Assembly (NCBI GenBank): GCA_002395925.1
Contig: DGVM01000146.1
Coordinates: 1 to 36,974 of the forward strand
Origin: Bacteroidales bacterium UBA4284
GTDB lineage: Bacteria; Bacteroidota; Bacteroidia; Bacteroidales; UBA932
Length of the DNA stretch: 36,974 nt
Direction of reading: 5' to 3'
Shown: piece after piece, positions 15,263-23,179 of the stretch
Numbering within the stretch: position 1 is the first letter of the stretch
How the letters are laid out: each line of letters opens with the position of its first letter
Notes under the pieces: model-generated
The model's database searches: none
What the model was told of the DNA's origin: nothing
What the model saw: only the letters and a program-made list of their open reading frames with translations
Made by a program: the position numbers and the translations under genes

Positions 15263-17026
15263 CTAACGAGGGTTGTTGCTTATGCCCGTAGCATTGATTT
15301 CATCTTCGGGAATCAGCAGTGCTACTCGGGGATCGTCATAATTGATAACCTCCCAAGGATGATATCCTACGTAGCGGCGGTCGAGTTTCTTCTTGTTGCG
15401 GAAGACGGAGAACATGCGGTCGCCCTCGAAGCAGAGTTCCATGCGGCGCTCGTCGAGTACGACATCCAGCACGGATTCGTAACCGCGGGACTTGTAGTTG
15501 CCTTCGGTAAAGTCGGCGTCGCCGTTAAGACCTGCACGATGGCGGATAAGGTTCACGTCGGCAAGCGCCTCACTGTCCTTGCCGCCTATGCGTGCGAGGG
15601 CTTCGGCCCTGTTGAGGAACACTTCGCCCCAGCGGAGGAATACGGGAGAACTGAATGTAGGCTGGCCGTCCTGACCGCTGAACTTGGTGTTGTAGTACCT
15701 TACGTACAGGGCGCTGCGGATACCGTTGTCTTCATCCACGTCTTCGCGGATGTAGGCGGGAGTCCTGCCTCCGAAGAAGCTGGCGTCGCCGGTCATGTTG
15801 GCATCGATGAAATAGCGGGTGTATCCGTTGACCGATTCGGGCTTTGCCGTGTAGTTCTTGCCTTCGTAGGAGAATGAATAAGAACCGTCGGCGTTGGGAG
15901 TGAGGCCTTTTGCATATCCGGTGACGCAGAAGTCGCCGTCGGCGGGCTTCTCGGGGAAGCATACCATCTTCTTGCCGTTGTTCAGAAGGGCCTGAGGCTC
16001 ATATGAGAAGTAAGCCTGGAAGCGTCTGTCTTCGGGATAGCGGTTGAAAAGTTCTATCAGCTCGTCGTTCCAGTACCACTCGCCCCAACCTATGTTGTTG
16101 GGCTCCAGACCGTCTTTGTAATACATGGCACCCAGGGTCGCCTCGGTGGAGCCGAGATCGGTGGGATAAATCTGATGTATGCACCAGATGGTCTCGGGGG
16201 AGTCCCAGGTATGCTTGGGATACTCGGCCAGCTTCTCTACAGTGTACTCGCCCTTGACGGAAGAAGGGGCGCTGGCTATAAGATCGTCACACAGATCGAT
16301 GCAGTCCTGCAGGTGCTCGTCGCCCATGTTGAGGTAAACGCGGGCAAGCAGGGCTTTTGCCGCCGTTGCGGATACATAGGATGCATCGCCGCGCGCCTTG
16401 CCACTCTCCATGTATTTGATAGCCTCCTTGAGGTCTTCGACTATGCCGTCATAACATTCGCCTACCGTCGCGCGGGCCGTAGTGGAGTAGTCCATGCTCC
16501 TTCGGAGCACGATTCCGGGGTTGTCGCGGCCGCATACGTAAGGCATGGAGAAGAGCGAAACGAATTGGAAGTGGACGAGGGCGCGGAAGAAATAGTTCTC
16601 TCCCATAAGGTGTGCACTGAGTGCGTCTGCGCCCGGGTCGATGGAGTCAATGTTGGAGTTGGCTGCGTAGATGATCTTGTAGCCGATCCACCAGAAATAG
16701 TATTTGTTCTTGGTGTTGGTGAGGTCATCGTAGCGGTAAGGGCCGAGGAACGGGTCTGTGGAGTGACCGGAGATGGTGACGTTGTCGCCCCTGGTCTCGG
16801 ATAACTGGAAGAAGTGACGTAAGTACATGTTGCCGCCTTCTCCGCTTGTCTGCCCCTTATAAGGCAGGTTGTCCTTGAAGAGGGCGTAAATGCCGTCGGT
16901 GGTATATACAGCGGAGGCTGGATTGGCTTTGAGCTGCGCCGAGGTCATGGAATCCGATGAATAGAAATCCATGTTGCAGGACGCGAGCAACAGTGCAAAG
17001 AATCCTATTGTAAGTATCTTTTTCAT
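15263..17026 (-). CDS. SusD-family nutrient-binding lipoprotein
   Basis: Binds glycan at the cell surface and caps its partner SusC. The 587-residue lipoprotein has signal peptide MKKILTIGFFALLLASC. I chose the ATG at 17026, preceded by GGAGACC as a possible ribosome site, over the in-frame ATG at 17041 that abuts the SusC stop, because the signal peptide begins here. SusD features include the N-terminal TPR-like helices (YFFRALVHFQFVSLFSMPYV), the RATVGECYDGIVEDLKEAI region, ATAAKALLARVYLNMGD, and the C-terminal LRWGEVFLNRAEALARIGG followed by DVVLDERRMELCFEGDRMF. The length is normal. Co-transcribed with susC. Confidence 0.95.
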   Translation of the reverse strand: MKKILTIGFFALLLASCNMDFYSSDSMTSAQLKANPASAVYTTDGIYALFKDNLPYKGQTSGEGGNMYLRHFFQLSETRGDNVTISGHSTDPFLGPYRYDDLTNTKNKYYFWWIGYKIIYAANSNIDSIDPGADALSAHLMGENYFFRALVHFQFVSLFSMPYVCGRDNPGIVLRRSMDYSTTARATVGECYDGIVEDLKEAIKYMESGKARGDASYVSATAAKALLARVYLNMGDEHLQDCIDLCDDLIASAPSSVKGEYTVEKLAEYPKHTWDSPETIWCIHQIYPTDLGSTEATLGAMYYKDGLEPNNIGWGEWYWNDELIELFNRYPEDRRFQAYFSYEPQALLNNGKKMVCFPEKPADGDFCVTGYAKGLTPNADGSYSFSYEGKNYTAKPESVNGYTRYFIDANMTGDASFFGGRTPAYIREDVDEDNGIRSALYVRYYNTKFSGQDGQPTFSSPVFLRWGEVFLNRAEALARIGGKDSEALADVNLIRHRAGLNGDADFTEGNYKSRGYESVLDVVLDERRMELCFEGDRMFSVFRNKKKLDRRYVGYHPWEVINYDDPRVALLIPEDEINATGISNNPR

Positions 17027-17041
17027 ATCTGTGGTCTCCAT

Positions 17042-20000
17042 TTAGAATTTGATGTCTATACCCATTACGATTGACATGGGAACGGGATAGTTGTCTGCGT
17101 ACAGACCTGCCAGGGACCATGTGGAACTCTCGAGGCTGACCTCGGGGTCCATGCCGGAGAAGCGTGAGTAAGTCCAGATGTTGTCGGCCGACACGTAGAT
17201 GCGTGCACCGCCCATCCTGACCTTCTGCACCAGTGTCTTGGGGAAGTCGTAGGAGAGGGTTACGTTCCTCAGACGGAAGAAGCTGCCGTCTTCGAGGTAA
17301 CGGGATGAGTACTCATTGGCATTGGAGTTACCGCCGTTGATTGCCTGCGGGTGAGTGGCGATGGCATTGGTGCCGTCGGGGTCGCCTTTCTTCCAGCGGA
17401 TCCAGCCGAGTCCGTTGTTGAAGGACTGCTGGTTGTAGCCGGCCTTGGCACCGTCGGTATCCATGATGTGCTGACGGGTGCGGTTGTATATCTTGTTGCC
17501 TACTACGAAGTTGCCGTTTGCGCTGAGGGTGATGCCCTTCCAGGAGATGCTCGTGTTGAGACCACCGCTGAACCAGGGGGATGCGCTGCCTACGATCTGA
17601 GGCGTGGCATCGCCGTAGGTATCGACGAGGGTACGCTCGATCTCGGCACCGTTCTCGTCGTATTCGATGTGTTCCCAGAGGGGACGGCCGGTGTCGATGT
17701 CAACGCCCATCCACTTGGGCATGTACCAGGAATAGATGTCACGGCCTTCCTGTATCATCTGGGACACCTCGCTCTTTGTGATGACCTCTTGATGGTCGGG
17801 ATACTCGAGAACCCTGTTCTGGTTGGCTCCGAGGTTGATTCCGGCGCTCCAGTTGAAGTCCTTAGTGCGGATGATGCTGCCGTCGATTGCAAGTTCGACG
17901 CCCATGTTGCGCACCTTGCCGACGTTGTCCATTACGGCGAAGAAACCGGAGGACGGCGGCATGGGCCTGTCGAGAAGCAGTTTGGCATTGATAGTATGAT
18001 ATGCATCGACGGTGATGTTCCAGTTGTTTGCGATTGTGGCATCGACTCCGAGGCTGGCCATGTAGGCTTCCTCCCAGCCGAGGTTGTAATTGGCCTGGCG
18101 CTCCAGGAATGCCGCTACGACCTCATTGTATTGAGCGGTGAGGGCGAAGGTGTCCTGATACTGGAATGCGGGGATGTTGTCGTTGCCGGTCTTTCCGTAA
18201 CCTGCACGCAGTTTGAGGAAGGACAGTGCGGGAGCGTTCTTCATGAAATTCTCGTTGGAGATAATCCATGCCGCCGAGACGCCGGGGAAGAAACCTCCGC
18301 GGTTGAGGGGGCCGAACTTGTAGCTCTCGTCGTAACGCAGCGATGCGGTGAGGATGTACTTGCCCAGGTAGGAGTACTGTGCCTGTCCGAGTGCAGCCCA
18401 GGTGCGGGTATGGTAGTCGCTGCCGGATACTCCGGTCATGACGGTGTTGCTGAGAGCCCTCTGTCCGGCGGGCATTTTGTTTCCGCTGGCACCGAGGCCC
18501 CTGGAGTAACCTTCGCCGTATTCCCATCCCAGGATGGCGTTTACGTCGTGCTCTCCGAAGGTCTTGTGGAACTTGGCGAGGTTGGTAGTGCCCCAGCCGT
18601 TCCATTCGCCGTCGCTGTTGGAGAGGCTGCCGTCGGGTGCTCCCTCGGCCGTGCGGGGATCATAGTAACCTTCTGAGTAAGAATTGGAAGAGTCGTAACG
18701 GTTGGTGGACGTGAGAGTCAGCCAGTCAGTTACGTTCCAGATGAGCTGGAGGTCTCCGACGAGTGTCTCGCCGTGGCTCTTTTCGTAGTTGTAGAGTTCG
18801 TTGTGGAAGACGTTGTAAGTGATGGCGGAATACCATTTGCCGCCGCCGTCGGAACGCCTCGACGAAGAGACGAGGAGCGGATCCTTGGTGTAATTGCCGT
18901 CGGCGTCGAGGGTGTAGGGAACGTCGAACGGGAGCATCACGTAGCTGGCCTCGCGGGTACGCCATTTGGCGCTGTTGGTGTAGTCTTTCTGGTAGTTGAT
19001 GCGGGCGTTGATGCTCAGCCTGTCGGTAATGGGGGCCGAGATGTTGACGCGGGCGGCATTACGCAGGTAGCTCGAGTTGATCATCGAACCCTGCTCATTG
19101 TAATGGTCGAGGCTCACGTAGTAGCCAACCTTTCCGGCTTTGCCTGATACGGACGCATAGTAGTTCTGGACGACGCCGGTTTTGAAGGTGTTGTCAACCC
19201 AGTTGAAGTTGTGGGTTGCGAGTTCATCCTCTGCCGGGGCGTTGCCGCGCAGCTTGCTGGAGCTGTAGATGTTAGAGTAGAAGTCGTAGAGCTCGTAGGA
19301 ATCCATCGGCTTGAAGCGCCCCGAGAGCGCCTTCTTGATACCTGCGCTGGCTTTGAAGTTGACGCTGGCCTTGTCGGAACCGCCGCTCTTCGTGGTGATG
19401 ACGATAACGCCGCCGGACGCTGCGGCACCGTATAGTGCCGTGGCGGATGCGTCTTTGAGAACGGTGAGCGTTTCGATGTCATTGGGGTTGAAACTGCCTC
19501 CTGCCACGCCGTCAACGACGTAAAGAGGACCTGCTCCGGCCGTGATGGAACCTGTACCGCGGATGCGGATGTCGGCTCCGGCGCCGGGCTGGCCTGAGGA
19601 GTTCATGACAACCACGCCGGCGACCTTGCCCTGGAGCATGTTGCCGACGTCGGGTGTGGTGACGTCTGTGAGTTTGTCTCCGGCTACGGTTACCACGGCG
19701 CTGGAAAGTTCAGCCTTCTTCTGGGTGGTGTAACCCAGGACGACGACTTCTTCGAGCTGCTGTGTGTCCGGTTGCAGGGATACGTTGATGACCGTGCGGC
19801 CGTCAACTGTCTCGGTATGGTCCTGATAGCCGAGGCTGGAAAAGGTGAGGACGGAGCCCTTGGGGGCTGAAATGACGTACTTGCCGTCGTAGTCGGTGAC
19901 TGCGCCACCGCCCTGGAAGATGATTCCGGCTCCTATCACGGGTTCGCCGGTCGAGGCATCCGTGACTTTGCCGGTAACGCTGACCGATTGGGCGGACAAC

Positions 20001-20059
20001 GTTACTGATAGTGCCAGCGAAGCGAGCACTGTCAGAATTCGGATGGGTGTTAGTTTCAT
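17042..20059 (-). CDS. SusC-family TonB-dependent outer-membrane transporter
   Basis: TonB-dependent importer of oligosaccharides across the outer membrane, acting with the adjacent SusD. The 1005-residue protein has a signal peptide ending LSAQS and an N-terminal carboxypeptidase-regulatory-like domain (about 27-105, VTGKVTDASTGEPVIGAGI). The SusC hallmark LEEVVVLGYTTQKKAELSSA precedes the plug domain (DVGNMLQGKVAGVVV; IRIRGTGSITAGAGPLYVVD), and a 22-stranded barrel runs to the terminal MGIDIKF. It is complete, with no frameshift. It starts 36 bp after agaS, with no terminator between them, so it should be controlled from the agaS promoter. No anti-sigma-interacting STN domain is evident at the N-terminus. 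Confidence 0.95.
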   Translation of the reverse strand: MKLTPIRILTVLASLALSVTLSAQSVSVTGKVTDASTGEPVIGAGIIFQGGGAVTDYDGKYVISAPKGSVLTFSSLGYQDHTETVDGRTVINVSLQPDTQQLEEVVVLGYTTQKKAELSSAVVTVAGDKLTDVTTPDVGNMLQGKVAGVVVMNSSGQPGAGADIRIRGTGSITAGAGPLYVVDGVAGGSFNPNDIETLTVLKDASATALYGAAASGGVIVITTKSGGSDKASVNFKASAGIKKALSGRFKPMDSYELYDFYSNIYSSSKLRGNAPAEDELATHNFNWVDNTFKTGVVQNYYASVSGKAGKVGYYVSLDHYNEQGSMINSSYLRNAARVNISAPITDRLSINARINYQKDYTNSAKWRTREASYVMLPFDVPYTLDADGNYTKDPLLVSSSRRSDGGGKWYSAITYNVFHNELYNYEKSHGETLVGDLQLIWNVTDWLTLTSTNRYDSSNSYSEGYYDPRTAEGAPDGSLSNSDGEWNGWGTTNLAKFHKTFGEHDVNAILGWEYGEGYSRGLGASGNKMPAGQRALSNTVMTGVSGSDYHTRTWAALGQAQYSYLGKYILTASLRYDESYKFGPLNRGGFFPGVSAAWIISNENFMKNAPALSFLKLRAGYGKTGNDNIPAFQYQDTFALTAQYNEVVAAFLERQANYNLGWEEAYMASLGVDATIANNWNITVDAYHTINAKLLLDRPMPPSSGFFAVMDNVGKVRNMGVELAIDGSIIRTKDFNWSAGINLGANQNRVLEYPDHQEVITKSEVSQMIQEGRDIYSWYMPKWMGVDIDTGRPLWEHIEYDENGAEIERTLVDTYGDATPQIVGSASPWFSGGLNTSISWKGITLSANGNFVVGNKIYNRTRQHIMDTDGAKAGYNQQSFNNGLGWIRWKKGDPDGTNAIATHPQAINGGNSNANEYSSRYLEDGSFFRLRNVTLSYDFPKTLVQKVRMGGARIYVSADNIWTYSRFSGMDPEVSLESSTWSLAGLYADNYPVPMSIVMGIDIKF

Positions 20060-20095
20060 CTGGTTGGTTATTGGTTATACTATTGGTTGTTCGTG

Positions 20096-21205
20096 CTACA
20101 GGTAAAGGGTTACGCCTTCCACCACCCGGGAGATGTTGCCGGAAACGGAAGGGGAGTCGGGGTTGAGCCCGTATTCGAGCGACTTGTAAAAGCCAAGCAT
20201 CTGTGCAAAGAAGACGTAGGCTACTCCGCCGTAGAAACCGGGGAAGCCGTCCGGCAGGTGCGTCTCTATGCAGACGTCCATGTAAGAAGTGTCCAGACCT
20301 GCGGGGACGTTGCGGCATACGAGGGCGTAGGACTGGGCTCCGCAGCCTCCTTTGATTTGCCGGATGAGGTCGGTCTCGTACTGGTTCACCCTGTCTTCGG
20401 GAGACAGCAGGTAAACCAGCAGGGCCTTGTCGTTGACAAGAGCCTTGGGCCCGTGGCGGAAGCCCATGAAGCTGTCGTGCGTGCACATTATCTGGCCGTC
20501 GGTAAGTTCCTGAAGCTTGAGGCTTGACTCTTCCGCGACGCCCCTCAGGGTGCCGGAACCCAGGAATACCGCCCGCATGAAACTCTTCCGTGCGAGATTG
20601 CGTATATCCTCCTCGCTGCGGTCCATGGCTTCCTGCACACAGGCGGCGAGCGTGTCGATCATGCCTTTATGAGTGTCGAGAACATCGATGTTGGCAATCA
20701 TGGAGCAGGCCAGGTACATAGTGGAATAGCTGCTGGTCATGGCCAGTGACTGGTCGTTGGTCTCGGGGGGCAGCAGTATGGTAAGGACGTTTTCGCCTTT
20801 CATCCTTGCAAGTTCGCCGTCACTGTTGCAAGTAATTATGATGTGGGCTACGTTCGTAACGTACTTTTCTACCGTTTTTACCGCTCCCAGGCTCTCGGGA
20901 CTGTTGCCGGAACGGGCAAATGAAACCAGAAGCACCTTGCTGCTGGAATCGAAATAGAAGTCGGGATAGGTGATTATATCCGTAGTGGCCAGCGCACGTG
21001 CGCCCTTGAAAGAAGATTTGTGAAGGGCGGTTTGCAGGGCGTCGCCTATATAAGCCGAAGTGCCTGCGCCGGTAAGGACGATGGAATAGTCTTTGTACCT
21101 GCCAAGGAAAGCCTTGATTTCGTCTTTCCTGGCGAGGATGCTTGCGTAGGCCTTTTTCCAGACTTCCGGCTGCTGACGTATTTCTTTGTATGTGTAGTAA
21201 TTCAT
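20096..21205 (-). CDS. agaS: AgaS-family SIS sugar-phosphate deaminase/isomerase
   Basis: Cytoplasmic enzyme of two SIS domains, 369 residues. AgaS proteins deaminate and isomerise galactosamine-6-phosphate to tagatose-6-phosphate in GalNAc catabolism. SIS domain 1 contains LTGAGTSAYIGDALQ and SFARSGNSPESLG; domain 2 contains FLGSGTLRGVAEESSLKLQE and FMGFRHGPKALV. The C-terminus GLNPDSPSVSGNISRVVEGV is the AgaS type rather than the GlmS type. It is the first metabolic gene of the susCD operon. A TACTTTTG box sits 5 nt before the ATG, and operator-like repeats lie between it and the regulator gene. The placement in a PUL with a GH109 gene supports a GalNAc role. Confidence 0.88.
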   Translation of the reverse strand: MNYYTYKEIRQQPEVWKKAYASILARKDEIKAFLGRYKDYSIVLTGAGTSAYIGDALQTALHKSSFKGARALATTDIITYPDFYFDSSSKVLLVSFARSGNSPESLGAVKTVEKYVTNVAHIIITCNSDGELARMKGENVLTILLPPETNDQSLAMTSSYSTMYLACSMIANIDVLDTHKGMIDTLAACVQEAMDRSEEDIRNLARKSFMRAVFLGSGTLRGVAEESSLKLQELTDGQIMCTHDSFMGFRHGPKALVNDKALLVYLLSPEDRVNQYETDLIRQIKGGCGAQSYALVCRNVPAGLDTSYMDVCIETHLPDGFPGFYGGVAYVFFAQMLGFYKSLEYGLNPDSPSVSGNISRVVEGVTLYL

Positions 21206-21210
21206 AACTA

Positions 21211-21218
21211 CAAAAGTA
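21211..21218 (-). promoter_or_regulatory. -7 box of the agaS-susCD operon
   Basis: On the minus strand TACTTTTG is followed by TAGTT and then the agaS ATG, again a 5-nt gap suggesting a leaderless or nearly leaderless mRNA. The operator-like repeats at 21238-21280 lie immediately upstream. Confidence 0.6.
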
Positions 21219-21237
21219 GGATAATTTGCTATAAAAT

Positions 21238-21280
21238 GTTTCGTTTGTATTCCGAAAACATTTCATGATGTTTCGTTTTG
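21238..21280. promoter_or_regulatory. Operator candidates upstream of agaS
   Basis: GTTTCGTTTG (21238-21247) and GTTTCGTTTTG (21270-21280), with another TTTC unit at 21261. TTTC units start at 21239, 21261 and 21271, i.e. 22 and 10 bp apart, close to whole helical turns. They lie just upstream of the -7 box of agaS, in the 82-bp gap after the regulator gene, which holds no terminator. Confidence 0.6.
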
Positions 21281-21287
21281 GCTGAGG

Positions 21288-22079
21288 CTAAACAGCTACA
21301 GCTTCAACGTTGATCTTCATGGCCTTCAACTGGTTGCGTACAGTGGGGGATATATTCTTGTCTGTTATTATGGTGTTGATTTTGTCGGCGTTTGCGATGA
21401 ATGCAAGGGCCCGCTTGTTGATCTTGGATGAATCAAACACAGCGATGACTTCCCGGGCACGCGAAATCATTACCTGATTCGTGCTGGCTTCTTCTACGCT
21501 CGGGGTTGACAGTCCGGAATCGACGCTGAAACTGTCCACTCCCAGGAAAAGCTTGTCGCAATAGAAAAGCTTGAGATTGGATTCGGCGAGCGATCCGACC
21601 GTGGAAAGGCTGGGCTCCCGGACGCTTCCACCCATGATCATCACCTTGAAACGCTTGTATTTAAGTGCCTCAAGCATAGCGTTTATCGAGTTGGTGATAA
21701 TGGTGAGGTCATAGAAGCGGTCGAGATTTTTCACGACCTCCAGAGCGGTGGTTCCGGAGTCGATCATAATAGTGTCGCCTTCTTTTATGTGGGCAGCCGC
21801 TGCCCGGCCTATGGCCTCTTTCTCCCTGGCGTTTACCAAGCGCTTGAAACTGAAGTTCCTTTCTTCCTGTTCCGCTTCGCTTGCGACGGCGCCCATGATT
21901 GCGCCGCCGTGCACACGGATAAGCAGCTTGCGTTCCTTGAGGATGCGGAGGTCTTTGCGAATCGTAACTTCCGAAACGCCAAACCGTTTGCTGAGCTGGG
22001 AAACAGTAACCGATGAGTCTTCGCGCAGCATCTTTAGTATGGCTGAGCGGCGTCCTTGCGCTGTATCGTAGATTGTCAT
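21288..22079 (-). CDS. DeoR/GlpR-family transcriptional regulator, AgaR-like
   Basis: A 263-residue DNA-binding regulator. The winged HTH lies at about residues 22-58 (VTVSQLSKRFGVSEVTIRKD then HGGAI), the DeoR signature. The DeoRC sugar-phosphate-sensing domain follows, with GDTIMIDSGTTALEVVKNL, TIITNSINAM and MIMGGSVREPSLSTVG. Family members are usually repressors released by a phosphorylated sugar; here a tagatose or galactosamine phosphate would fit. It is encoded between agaS and the divergent kinase operon, with GTTTCGTTTTG-type repeats on both sides and a TATATTTG promoter box 19 nt upstream. The role as controller of the susCD, kinase and CBM9-like genes is inferred from the shared sites. 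Confidence 0.9.
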   Translation of the reverse strand: MTIYDTAQGRRSAILKMLREDSSVTVSQLSKRFGVSEVTIRKDLRILKERKLLIRVHGGAIMGAVASEAEQEERNFSFKRLVNAREKEAIGRAAAAHIKEGDTIMIDSGTTALEVVKNLDRFYDLTIITNSINAMLEALKYKRFKVMIMGGSVREPSLSTVGSLAESNLKLFYCDKLFLGVDSFSVDSGLSTPSVEEASTNQVMISRAREVIAVFDSSKINKRALAFIANADKINTIITDKNISPTVRNQLKAMKINVEAVAV

Positions 22080-22098
22080 GATGTGGTTAAGTTTTGCG

Positions 22099-22106
22099 CA
22101 AATATA
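22099..22106 (-). promoter_or_regulatory. -7 box of the DeoR-type regulator gene
   Basis: Minus-strand TATATTTG, 19 nt before the regulator ATG. The operator candidates at 22119-22160 lie directly upstream, so autoregulation is likely. Confidence 0.6.
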
Positions 22107-22118
22107 ACAATAATTTCA

Positions 22119-22160
22119 TGCGAAACAAAACGAAATGATTTTTTATTTTCAAAACGAAAC
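22119..22160. promoter_or_regulatory. Operator cluster between divergent regulator and kinase promoters
   Basis: CAAAACGAAA (22126-22135) and CAAAACGAAAC (22150-22160), the reverse complements of the GTTTCGTTTTG repeats elsewhere. Read on the minus strand, 22122-22135 is TTTCGTTTTGTTTC. This fits the TTTCRTTTYRTTTY core that I remember for the E. coli AgaR consensus. The cluster sits between the two divergent -7 boxes. Confidence 0.65.
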
Positions 22161-22188
22161 AACAGGCGTGTATTCCTTACAATAATGC

Positions 22189-22196
22189 TATCTTTG
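22189..22196 (+). promoter_or_regulatory. -7 box of the kinase-GH36-phosphatase-GH109 operon
   Basis: TATCTTTG matches TAnnTTTG, 27 nt before the kinase ATG. The -33 region is weak, and the operator repeats end 28 bp upstream of the box. Confidence 0.6.
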
Positions 22197-22223
22197 TCAA
22201 TACTGACCGACAATAATTTTATT

Positions 22224-23177
22224 ATGGCACATTACGACATAGCGGCAATAGGAGAACTCAATGTCGATATAATTCTCAACGGCATCGAATCGGAACCCGA
22301 AATCGGCAAAGAAAAATTCGCCCGCGACATGACTGTCACCCTGGGCAGCTCTACGGCTATCTTTGCGGCGAATGCCGCCAGCCTCGGCAGTAAGGTCTGC
22401 TTCGTGGGCATGATAGGACGGGACGCTTTCGGCTCTCTGGTCCGCAGTTCCCTCGAGGCCCGCGGAGTCGATACCCGCTACCTCGTGGAGGGAGATACAC
22501 CCACCGGAGCCACCGTCTGCATGAATTACGGAGAAGACAGGGCAAATCTTACCTATCAGGGTGCCATGGACGTAATGGGTTTCGACGACATCGATCCCGG
22601 CGTTTTCGACTGTGTCTCGCATATCCACCTCAGTTCGCTGTTCATGCAGTCCGGCCTGCTTCGCGACATCCATAAAATCCTGGACATCGCTGCTGCCAAG
22701 GGAGTTACGGTTTCTCTTGACACCCAGTGGGACCCCGTAGAAAAGTGGGCGCTGGATTACAAATCGGTACTCCCCAAGATTACGGTTTTCATGCCCAACG
22801 AGACCGAACTTCAGGCTCTTACAGGACAATCCGGCCTGAAAAGCGCAATCGCCGCCGTATTGCCGTACCTGGGCGGCGCGATGCTCGTCAAGTGCGGTTC
22901 CTCCGGTTCTGTCCTCGTCCGCAAGGACGGCACGCACACCTGCCTTCCCGCCTTTCTCAACAAGGAGGTCGTCGATGCGATCGGCGCCGGCGACAGCTGC
23001 AACGCAGGTTTCGTGAGCGCTTTCGTAAAGGGCCTGCCGCTGGAGGAGTGCCAGCGTACCGGAAACCTTACCGGAGCCGTCAATACCACTGCCGCAGGCG
23101 GTACGGGGGCATTCACATCGCTTGATGATGTCCGCCGTATCTGCCGCGAGCGTTTTGGATACGAAATCAAACTGTAA
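22224..23177 (+). CDS. PfkB-family sugar kinase
   Basis: Cytoplasmic ATP-dependent kinase of the ribokinase/PfkB family, 317 residues. The N-terminal pattern AIGELNVDIIL and TLGSSTAIFAANAASLG form the sugar site, and the PfkB signature 2 region is DAIGAGDSCNAGF with catalytic base D257 (Cys where Phe is usual). The ATG at 22224 was chosen because the family's first beta-strand begins immediately after it; upstream in-frame codons lie before the promoter. In context it could phosphorylate tagatose-6-phosphate, the AgaS product, or a free sugar released by GH36/GH109. Sequence alone does not decide. It is the first gene of the rightward operon, and the GH36 gene starts 2 bp after its stop. Confidence 0.85.
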   Translation: MAHYDIAAIGELNVDIILNGIESEPEIGKEKFARDMTVTLGSSTAIFAANAASLGSKVCFVGMIGRDAFGSLVRSSLEARGVDTRYLVEGDTPTGATVCMNYGEDRANLTYQGAMDVMGFDDIDPGVFDCVSHIHLSSLFMQSGLLRDIHKILDIAAAKGVTVSLDTQWDPVEKWALDYKSVLPKITVFMPNETELQALTGQSGLKSAIAAVLPYLGGAMLVKCGSSGSVLVRKDGTHTCLPAFLNKEVVDAIGAGDSCNAGFVSAFVKGLPLEECQRTGNLTGAVNTTAAGGTGAFTSLDDVRRICRERFGYEIKL

Positions 23178-23179
23178 TC

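Noticed and set aside
17027..17041. Upstream ATG of SusD at 17041 abutting the SusC stop
   Set aside because: The signal peptide starts at 17026, and the five extra codons contain a GGAG sequence that serves better as the ribosome site. Translational coupling from 17041 is not excluded.
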